From the NCBI GenBank assembly GCA_035280505.1, contig DATEFT010000559.1:1-17672 (forward strand): a stretch of DNA of 17,672 bases. Direction: 5' to 3'. Both the position numbers and the translations under genes were made by a program. The stretch comes from JAKEHZ01 sp035280505 (GTDB lineage: Bacteria; Acidobacteriota; Blastocatellia; RBC074). The notes below the pieces were generated by a model that saw nothing but the letters and a program-made list of their open reading frames with translations, did not search any database and was not told where the DNA came from. Shown here in pieces: positions 12,255 to 17,672 of the stretch (positions within the stretch are counted from its first letter, which is position 1; every line of letters starts with the position of its first letter).

Positions 12255-13550
12255 ATGCTCGATCTTCATTTTGTGCGGGAAAATTTCGATCTCGTACGGG
12301 AAAAACTGGCGGTCAGAAATTTCGACCTGGCGTTGCTCGACGACTTCACCAAACTCGATGCCGAACGCCGGTCCCTGATCCGCGAACGCGATGAACTGAA
12401 CGCCTCCAGCAACCGGCTCAGTAAAGAGGTGGGCACGCTGATGCGCGACGGCAAAAAAGATGAGGCCGAAGTGAAGAAGGCCGAATCACGCAGCATCGCC
12501 GAGCAGACCAAGTCAGTGGAGACCAGGCTGGACGAGATTGAGAAGGGGTTCCACGCCATCCTGGCGAACGTCCCCAATCTCCCGCACGAATCGGTGCCGA
12601 TCGGCAAGAACGAAGCCGCCAATACCGAAATCCGGCGGGTGGGAGTCGTGCGCGATTTCGCCGCCGAGGGATTCGAACCGCGAGATCACGTCGATCTCGG
12701 CCAGGGCCTGGGCATTCTGGACCAGGAACGGGCCACCAAGGTCACCGGCGCCCGGTTTGCCGTGCTGAGCGGCCTCGGCGCCAAACTCGAACGGGCGCTG
12801 ATCGGCTTCATGCTCGACCTGCACACCAGAGAGCACGGATACCGCGAGATGTTGCCGCCGTTCATCGTCAACGCCGAGGCGCTCTTCGGCACGGGCCAAC
12901 TCCCGAAATTCGAGGCCGACCTCTTCAAACTGCGCGATGAACGCGAATTCTATCTGGTGCCGACGGCCGAAGTGCCGCTGACCAATCTGCATCGCGACGA
13001 GGTCCTGAACGAAAAGGATCTGCCCTTGAGTTATACGGCCTACACGCCCTGTTTCCGCTCGGAGGCGGGAAGCTACGGGCGTGACGTTCGCGGCCTGATT
13101 CGCCAGCATCAATTCGATAAAGTCGAGCTGGTCAAGATCACCAAACCTGAAGATTCTTACGAGGCCCTGGAACAGTTGACGCGCGACGCCGAACGGGTGC
13201 TCCAATTGCTCAAGCTGCCCTATCGGGTCATGACTCTCTCGACCGGCGACACCGGGTTCTCATCGGCCAAAACCTACGACCTCGAAGTCTGGTTGCCGAG
13301 CCAGAGCACCTATCGCGAGATTTCGTCCTGCTCGAACTGTGAAGGGTTTCAGGCTCGCCGGGCCCAGATCCGGTTCAAACGCGAAGGCAAGTCGAAGACC
13401 GAGTTCGTCCACACGCTCAACGGATCCGGATTGGCAGTCGGAAGGACCTGGCTGGCGATCCTGGAGAACTATCAGCAACGGGATGGCTCGGTGAAGGTGC
13501 CGGAGGTGCTGGTCCCCTACCTCGGGGTCGAAGTCATCGCGCCCAGGTAA
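12255..13550 (+). CDS. serS: Seryl-tRNA synthetase
   Basis: 431 aa, standard length for class II SerRS, which charges tRNA-Ser (and tRNA-Sec where present) with serine. The N-terminal half of the first 110 residues is a long charged helical hairpin (about 30-105, for example KLDAERRSLIRERDELNASSNRLSKEVG), the tRNA-binding coiled coil. The catalytic domain shows TAEVPLTNLH, motif 2 FRSEAGSYGRDVRGLIRQHQF with F267-R-S-E270, EISSCSNCEGFQARR, and motif 3 LNGSGLAVGRTWLAILENYQ near the end. The ATG has AAAGG eight bases upstream. It stands alone on the plus strand, divergent from the flavoprotein operon and convergent with galU. Nothing appears truncated. Confidence 0.97.
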   Translation: MLDLHFVRENFDLVREKLAVRNFDLALLDDFTKLDAERRSLIRERDELNASSNRLSKEVGTLMRDGKKDEAEVKKAESRSIAEQTKSVETRLDEIEKGFHAILANVPNLPHESVPIGKNEAANTEIRRVGVVRDFAAEGFEPRDHVDLGQGLGILDQERATKVTGARFAVLSGLGAKLERALIGFMLDLHTREHGYREMLPPFIVNAEALFGTGQLPKFEADLFKLRDEREFYLVPTAEVPLTNLHRDEVLNEKDLPLSYTAYTPCFRSEAGSYGRDVRGLIRQHQFDKVELVKITKPEDSYEALEQLTRDAERVLQLLKLPYRVMTLSTGDTGFSSAKTYDLEVWLPSQSTYREISSCSNCEGFQARRAQIRFKREGKSKTEFVHTLNGSGLAVGRTWLAILENYQQRDGSVKVPEVLVPYLGVEVIAPR

Positions 13551-13560
13551 TCGATTGACC

Positions 13561-13609
13561 AACCGCGAAACACGCGAAAAATTGACGATTTCGCGTGTTT
13601 CGCGGTTTA
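13561..13609. repeat. Palindromic repeat copy 4 between serS and galU
   Basis: A perfect 19-bp inverted repeat: aaccgcgaaacacgcgaaa at 13561-13579 and its complement at 13589-13607, with a 9-nt loop. This is the shortest and cleanest copy, with two 9-nt units per arm. The minus-strand border reads TAAACCGCG as in copies 2 and 3. It begins 11 bp after the serS stop and ends 6 bp before the galU stop. It lacks a strong U-tract, so if it terminates transcription it is not by a classical mechanism. Confidence 0.92.
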
Positions 13610-13614
13610 CGAAT

Positions 13615-14466
13615 CTAGCCCAGAAGTTCCCGGATGCGGGGCTCGAGCGCGGCCCGCAACTCCCGGTCATCCAGCGCATATTCAATGACGGTCTTTAAAT
13701 AGTTGACGGGATCGCCGATCGTCAGCCACTGGCCGTCGGTGACCGGCTGGGCCATAACCTGGCCGCCTCGGCGCACGTACTCGCGCACGGCGTCGGTCAG
13801 CCAGAGTTCGTTCGATTTGCCGAGCGGAATCTCCTGCAGAATCTGGATCACCTCGGTTGAGAGCAGAAACCGGCCGAACATCGCCAGGTTCGACTTGGCC
13901 TCTTCACGAGCGGGTTTCTCGATCACGTCTTTCATCTCCCGATCGCTGCCCTCCTTGAATTCGACGATGCCGTAACGGACCACATCCTCCCAGGGGACTT
14001 CCTGGGTTCCGGCGACCAGCGCTCCGGTGCGGTTGTGCACCTCGACCAACTGCTTGGCGAAGGGGGTCTTCGATTTGATGATGTCGTCGCCGTAGGCATA
14101 GATGAACCCCTCCCCGTCCGGAATGTGCGGGCGCGCGACCAGCAGCGGAGTCCCGTTGCCGTAAGGGCCCGCCTGGGGCTCGAAGATCACCTCGACTCCC
14201 GACATCTTCTCGATAAATTCGTCGAGCGGCCGATGTTTCCCGGTCGGAGGCAGGTCGGCCTTCCGATACTGGCGGTGCAGCGGGCCCGGATTCTCGCCGG
14301 TCACGACCACGACCTTTTTGAGACCGGCGGCGATAAACTCCTCAATGATCAATTGAATCGCCGGCCGATTGATGACCGGCACCAACTCTTTCGGGTATCC
14401 GAGCGTGACTGGATACATCCGGGTGCCGGAACCGGCAGCGGCGATCACACCTGTTTCGATCTTCAT
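13615..14466 (-). CDS. galU: UTP-glucose-1-phosphate uridylyltransferase
   Basis: 283 aa, typical for bacterial GalU, which makes UDP-glucose from UTP and glucose-1-phosphate for polysaccharide and envelope synthesis. The nucleotide-binding loop is AAAGSGTRMYPVTLGYPKELVPVINRPAIQ (GSGTRMYP 12-19, K26). D127 and D128 in YAYGDDII are the metal-binding acidic residues of the fold. VIEKPAREEAKSNLAMFGRFLLSTEVIQIL and ELWLTDAVREY are GalU landmarks. The segment QAGPYGNGTPLL (98-109) takes the place of the usual QKEPLGLGHAV-type loop, so sugar specificity could differ slightly. The start is supported by GGAGAGGGAG upstream. A promoter candidate lies at 14488-14515. Convergent with serS across palindromic repeat copy 4. 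Confidence 0.92.
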   Translation of the reverse strand: MKIETGVIAAAGSGTRMYPVTLGYPKELVPVINRPAIQLIIEEFIAAGLKKVVVVTGENPGPLHRQYRKADLPPTGKHRPLDEFIEKMSGVEVIFEPQAGPYGNGTPLLVARPHIPDGEGFIYAYGDDIIKSKTPFAKQLVEVHNRTGALVAGTQEVPWEDVVRYGIVEFKEGSDREMKDVIEKPAREEAKSNLAMFGRFLLSTEVIQILQEIPLGKSNELWLTDAVREYVRRGGQVMAQPVTDGQWLTIGDPVNYLKTVIEYALDDRELRAALEPRIRELLG

Positions 14467-14487
14467 TTGGTAATCTCCCTCTCCATT

Positions 14488-14515
14488 TTGATAGTTCAGC
14501 GATTCGAATTGTCCA
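14488..14515 (-). promoter_or_regulatory. Sigma-70-type promoter of galU
   Basis: On the minus strand, TGGACA (14515-14510; five of six matches to the -35 consensus), a 16-bp spacer, then TATCAA (14493-14488). Transcription would start near 14481, a leader of about 15 nt. The -35 box lies within the degraded gene fragment just upstream. Confidence 0.4.
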
Positions 14516-14640
14516 TGTCCGAGACAATCAGCCGTCGCCCATTGTGATCCTTCTGTAGCCTCAATGTAAACTTGCCGACGTCAGGCGCTCCCGCCCGCCG
14601 CGCGAATCCGCCGATGATAGATCCGACCTGGCCTTCAGTC
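14496..14640 (-). pseudogene. 3' remnant of a probable NTF2/DUF4440-like gene
   Basis: A frame ending in TGA at 14496 encodes VGSIIGGFARRAGAPDVG, then FTLRLQKDHNGRRLIVSDMDNSNR. The last part, beta strands followed by an I-x-SDMDNSN ending, recalls the C-terminus of SnoaL/DUF4440 (NTF2-like) proteins, as I remember the family. The rest of the domain is absent: further upstream the same frame only runs antiparallel to sense across the end of the DUF4288 gene, in a different reading frame, and shows no family features. No ribosome site and start precede it. The likely reading is a gene tail left after a deletion or rearrangement. A real small ORF (79 aa from 14735) is possible but not favoured. 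Confidence 0.45.
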
Positions 14641-15039
14641 GCGAACGACCTGACAGTGATAACAGGCGCTCCGTTCGTCGTCCGCGTTGTGCCAGCGGTG
14701 GGTCTCGCCAAGGGCCTCGCAATCTGCGGGCTCATCGGGGTAGTACTGGTCGAGGTACTCTTCGGGTTGGAGATCGCTTCTCCTCATGATGGAGTAGATC
14801 TCGGTTCCATCGCCGATCTTGGCCTCAAAGAGATGGAAGACATCGACGTAGTCCGTATAGATACACCCTTCCAGCTCGCGGCAATAGTCCGCGGCCTCCT
14901 TTTCAGCACGCTGGATGGCCTCGTCGAAACTCTGGGCCTTCAACAAAACGATCCGCTCTTCGTAGAGCTGCCGGGGTCCCCGCTCGGTGGCGAGGTGCTG
15001 AAAGACGCATCTGGCCGCATACCAGGGTTCTTTTTTCAT
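14635..15039 (-). CDS. DUF4288 domain protein with a C-terminal cysteine/histidine cluster
   Basis: 134 aa from the ATG at 15039. The opening WYAARCVFQH (residues 6-15), then LYEERIVLLKAQSFDEAIQRAEKEAADY (25-52), is the DUF4288 pattern of small conserved proteins of unknown function. The longer frame to 15078 adds MISWSSKRKGWAT, which does not look conserved; an AAAGG lies about ten bases before the chosen ATG. The C-terminal part has C107, H114, H117, C126 and C129 (CEALGETHRWH, CYHC), a possible zinc site. No signal peptide or membrane helix. The stop overlaps the edge of a degraded gene fragment. The upstream gap carries a hairpin that could form in its leader. Function is unknown. Confidence 0.75.
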   Translation of the reverse strand: MKKEPWYAARCVFQHLATERGPRQLYEERIVLLKAQSFDEAIQRAEKEAADYCRELEGCIYTDYVDVFHLFEAKIGDGTEIYSIMRRSDLQPEEYLDQYYPDEPADCEALGETHRWHNADDERSACYHCQVVRD

Positions 15040-15146
15040 GGTCGCCCATCCTTTCCGTTTTGACGACCACGATATCACCGACTTTCATCATCGCTCAAGC
15101 TCTGAATTGTCTGATGGGGCTTGTTTTATGGGCTCGATCAAGAGGC

Positions 15147-15179
15147 CCTCTCTTCCGAGCAGGGCGCCCGGAAGAGAGG
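15147..15179. repeat. 11-bp perfect hairpin
   Basis: CCTCTCTTCCG (15147-15157) and CGGAAGAGAGG (15169-15179) pair perfectly around an 11-nt loop. No T-run follows on either strand, so it is not a standard terminator. It would lie in the leader of the DUF4288 gene or in a plus-strand RNA ending at 15248. Confidence 0.6.
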
Positions 15180-15228
15180 TTGTGTCTGTGGTAGGGTGGG
15201 TCAGGGTGGCTATAGATCAATGAGTGGA

Positions 15229-15248
15229 GCTGCAAATGCAGCCTTTTT
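15229..15248 (+). terminator. Short intrinsic terminator candidate
   Basis: GCTGC (15229-15233), loop AAAT, GCAGC (15238-15242), then C and T5. The stem is only five pairs, so the call is weak, but the U-tract is good. No plus-strand gene precedes it, hence the idea of a small RNA. Confidence 0.3.
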
Positions 15249-15645
15249 ATATTGAGGTGTAGAGTGGTAGGAGAGCGTACAGAGTTATGAATTATCGGAA
15301 TAAATGCTCTGAACTTCTTCAACAAACGATGCTGTTAAATATACCGCTCCCTGGATCCGGCCCCATGGCAGACCCGTCCCCGACCGACAGCTACGACTAT
15401 CTTCACTCGAAAATCCAAAACCTACCTTCTGCGCCACAGTCGCAGTTCACCAAAACAACAGCAAAGTATTAAAGGGGAGATTAATGACTTTCCGGCTGGT
15501 TGATTTGCGCTCCTCCGATGCACCCATGAGCGCTCGAGAATGAGGCCGACGGCCCCAACGACTGACGAGATGCGAGGGAATTTAATCCTGATTAACCTTA
15601 GAGTCAAGAATATTAATTATCATTTTTCATTTATTACATGAGGAA

Positions 15646-17670
15646 TCAATCGCGCCGTTCCTGAGCATCACCCACGCGCCGTTTTCTGGTATTTCCTCCA
15701 TTGGTCACACGCCGTTCACGCGTGTGGCTCTCCGAGGGCACCTGGGTGGCAGCCTGGCCTGGGCCTTGAGTCGCGGCCTGAGTAGCGGCCTGAGTGGCGG
15801 CCTGGACCGCAGCCTGGGTCACGGCCTGAGTGACGGGAGGTAGAGGCGGAGGCGGAGGGATCTCTTCGGGACTGCGGGCCGGCCAATTGGTCAAGGACCT
15901 GGGCAGCTTGATCGCGCGCGAAACCGTCAGGCGGCGCGGCAACTGGATCTCAGGCAGTGCCACCGGAATTTCGACTTTGACCGGTTTGGATTCGACGGGC
16001 GCAGCCGCAGGTTCAGCGGCCGGTGTCGGCGCAGTTTCGGCGGCGGGCGTCGGCGCCGGTTCAACGGCGGGCGCCGCGGTGGTCTCAACGCCGCGCGTCG
16101 GCGCGGTTTCAGCCGCGGGAGCGACGGGTGCGGGAGCCGGCGGAGCGGCGGCCGGTGGAGGAGTTGATGGAGCGGCCACAGCCGGTGCCGATGAAGCAGC
16201 AGGCGGTTTGGCCGGCGGCGCTTCGGGAGTCTCCTCTTTCACAGGTTGCGCCTTGGCGGGCGCTTCGATCGGGGTCGACCTGGCAAACATCGGATCGCTC
16301 GGCGGGAGCGCGGGAATCAAGATGGTCGGCTGATCTGAAGCCGGCCGCGGACTCTCGGATGGAGCAGTTCGCTCCTGGGCAGCCGGCGTCGGCGGAAGCG
16401 CGGGTTTAGGATTGGGAGTCTCTTTTTCGCGCGGCGCCGGAGCCGTCCTGGCCACCTCGACCGATTCGGCCGGCGCGGACCCGGAGTTGCGCGGAGAATC
16501 GGCGGAGACCTCTTTTTCGGGCGGCGGCAACGTGGCCAGAATCGCCTTGACCTCCGACGCGGAGTCGTTGACCGCGCGTTTCAGCCGGGCATCCAGTCCG
16601 TCGAGCGAACCGATGACCTTGCGATAGAGCCCCTCGATCACGGCCCGATTGAGATCCAGCCCCGAACCCGAGGCCGGAGGCTCGTAAGCGGCAATGTAGA
16701 GATCCAGGGCTTCGGTCAGTTTGCCCGTCGTCTCTTTGACCGCGGCCAGATGCCTGAGCGCGCCTTTCCCCTCCGGCAATTGGCCGTAGGCCTGCGCCGC
16801 CTCGGTCAAGGCCGCGACGGATTCCCGGTTCTTTCCGCCTTTAAAGAGCGCCCAGCCCTTGGCGTCCAGCGCGCGTCCGCGAAAGATTCGCAACCGCCCC
16901 TCACGATCATAGTTCGGATAGTCGGGCAGGGCCCCGTCGGGTTCGGTCGCAACCTCGGCCAGTTGCAGGGCCTGATCCGCGAACTCCGTGGCCTGCTCGA
17001 CGGCGACGCCGTTCTGTCCGAGCTGCTGCGAAATGTAGAGCGCGCGGAATGAGAGGCGCGTCCGTTCCGCCTCGACAAAATCCGTGGCGGCCCGGTCGAG
17101 TTCGATCAACTGTTTGCGCCGGACCTCGGGATCGATTCGTTCCGCCCCTTTGACGGCCCGGTTCGTCGTCAGCGGCCGGGTGGCCCGCACCCAGTAAGTG
17201 AATCGCACCAGCGATTCGATGATCTTGAACTGTTCGTCGCTGGTCGGCGGATCCGCGAGGAAGATCGCCGCCTGATGCTCCCGCGACAAGAGTTCTCTCA
17301 AGCTGTCGGCCTGAATGTCGAGCGCGCCCCCGAGGTTGGCGATGAATCGCTTGGGCGGCGCATAACTGAAGGCTTTGGCGAATTGTTCCAGCGCCCCGTC
17401 GAAATCTTCGACCGAGAGATAGAGCTTGCCCAGCGTGAAGAAGAGCGTCGGAAAGCTCGCATATTTTTTGGCCGTCAACAGGATCCGTTCCGCCTCGAAA
17501 TACTTCTTTTCGGCCAGCTCCACCTCCGCGGCCGCGATCAAGGCCCAGGCATAGCGCGGCTCCACCGCGAGAGCGGCTTCGGCCGATTTTCGCGCCTGTT
17601 TTAGATTGCCCAGATCCAGATAGTAGAACGCCAGTTGCGACTGCAGGTAGAGATCGCGCGTGACCTCGGC
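15646..17670 (-). CDS. TPR protein with Pro/Ala-rich and ATQ-repeat tail, 5' end outside window
   Basis: 674 residues are visible, and the frame is still open at the window edge, so the start is not here. The first 120 visible residues are TPR-like helical pairs: LAFYYLDLGNLKQARKSAEAALAVEPRYAWALIAAAEVELAEKKYFEAERILL, then LGKLYLSVEDFDGALEQFAKAF. A further helical region to about 380 has TPR-like stretches such as GWALFKGGKNRESVAALTEAAQAYGQLPEGKGALRHLAAV. From about 390 the chain becomes low complexity with Pro, Ala and Glu (APTPAAETAPTPAAEP), likely disordered. A short Pro-rich segment (PPPPPLPP) and a TQA repeat tract follow, and the end is very basic (RERRVTNGGNTRKRRV). No membrane helix is visible. 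TPR proteins usually act as scaffolds; the partner is unknown. A GTG at 17563-17565 is internal, not the start. Confidence 0.85.
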   Translation of the reverse strand, partial: AEVTRDLYLQSQLAFYYLDLGNLKQARKSAEAALAVEPRYAWALIAAAEVELAEKKYFEAERILLTAKKYASFPTLFFTLGKLYLSVEDFDGALEQFAKAFSYAPPKRFIANLGGALDIQADSLRELLSREHQAAIFLADPPTSDEQFKIIESLVRFTYWVRATRPLTTNRAVKGAERIDPEVRRKQLIELDRAATDFVEAERTRLSFRALYISQQLGQNGVAVEQATEFADQALQLAEVATEPDGALPDYPNYDREGRLRIFRGRALDAKGWALFKGGKNRESVAALTEAAQAYGQLPEGKGALRHLAAVKETTGKLTEALDLYIAAYEPPASGSGLDLNRAVIEGLYRKVIGSLDGLDARLKRAVNDSASEVKAILATLPPPEKEVSADSPRNSGSAPAESVEVARTAPAPREKETPNPKPALPPTPAAQERTAPSESPRPASDQPTILIPALPPSDPMFARSTPIEAPAKAQPVKEETPEAPPAKPPAASSAPAVAAPSTPPPAAAPPAPAPVAPAAETAPTRGVETTAAPAVEPAPTPAAETAPTPAAEPAAAPVESKPVKVEIPVALPEIQLPRRLTVSRAIKLPRSLTNWPARSPEEIPPPPPLPPVTQAVTQAAVQAATQAATQAATQGPGQAATQVPSESHTRERRVTNGGNTRKRRVGDAQERRD
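15751..15835 (-). repeat. 12-bp tandem repeats encoding an (A-x-T-Q)-type tract
   Basis: Degenerate 12-bp units of the form GCCTGAGTnGCG (plus strand) encode TQAVTQAAVQAATQAATQAATQ near the C-terminus of the TPR protein. One interruption codes GPGQ. In-frame 12-bp steps would let the tract expand or contract by four residues without a frameshift. Confidence 0.75.
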
Positions 17671-17672
17671 CT

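Larger units (their letters stand above)
15040..15645. other. 600-bp stretch without a convincing gene
   Basis: This gap between the DUF4288 gene and the TPR gene is AT-richer than the rest, particularly 15250-15350 and 15580-15645. Short plus-strand frames (15287-15472 and a 19-codon frame at 15484-15543 behind GGGGAG) show no family features. It contains an 11-bp hairpin (15147-15179), a G-rich run (15188-15210) and a terminator-like stem with T5 (15229-15248), which together could be a small plus-strand RNA or a structured leader of the minus-strand DUF4288 gene. TTAATCCTGATTAA (15582-15595) is a small palindrome. No tRNA, attachment site or insertion sequence end was seen. Confidence 0.5.

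Noticed and set aside
14903..15091. Short frame starting MMKVGDIVVVKTERMGDHEK upstream of the DUF4288 gene
   Set aside because: The first 20 residues look plausible but the rest overlaps the DUF4288 gene out of frame and is Arg/Ala-rich; no family match could be made.
15188..15210. G-rich run as a signal recognition particle RNA core
   Set aside because: GTCAGG is present, but the conserved GGAAG...AGCAG loop and long stem are not.
15484..15543. 19-codon plus-strand frame behind a GGGGAG ribosome-like site
   Set aside because: Too short to support by composition, and no downstream plus-strand gene that it could lead.

Overview
The window is about 17.7 kb of GC-rich, densely packed bacterial chromosome. 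Its content fits an Acidobacteriota genome, probably class Blastocatellia: a soluble kinase-fold protein with an N-terminal zinc ribbon, FG-GAP and lamin-tail-domain secreted proteins, a Tat-type sugar phosphate isomerase, and a TPR protein with a Pro/Ala-rich tail. This assignment is inferred from gene flavour, as no rRNA or other phylogenetic marker lies in the window. No tRNA, rRNA, CRISPR array, integrase or insertion sequence was seen.

Layout from left to right: the 3' end of an FG-GAP beta-propeller gene (+); a zinc-ribbon kinase-fold gene (-) lacking two magnesium-binding residues; a Tat-type sugar phosphate isomerase/epimerase (+); epoxyqueuosine reductase queG (-); a large secreted nuclease with two lamin-tail domains, an EEP nuclease domain and a DUF11 domain (+); truA (-); and a three-gene minus-strand operon whose transcription order is geranylgeranyl-reductase-like flavoprotein, AbiEii-like nucleotidyltransferase, HerA-like ATPase. 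Then come serS (+), galU (-), a degraded 3' fragment of a probable NTF2/DUF4440-like gene, a DUF4288 gene (-), about 600 bp without a convincing gene but with structured elements, and the 3' part of a TPR gene (-).

The most striking pattern is a family of palindromic repeats built from 9-nt units (CGCGAAACA or CGCGAAAGA). All four convergent gene junctions in the window carry exactly one copy, and no complete copy occurs at a tandem or divergent junction. One copy has entered the end of queG and encodes its last 11 residues; in another, the border TAA is the stop codon of truA. They may act as bidirectional terminators or transcription-collision buffers, or be REP/MITE-like elements tolerated there.

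Other points of interest are the tight nucleotidyltransferase-HerA pair, which might be a two-component DNA-directed module; the probable pseudokinase; and an 11-bp inverted repeat between the flavoprotein operon and serS that overlaps a good minus-strand promoter. The core housekeeping genes (serS, truA, queG, galU) are intact apart from the altered queG tail.
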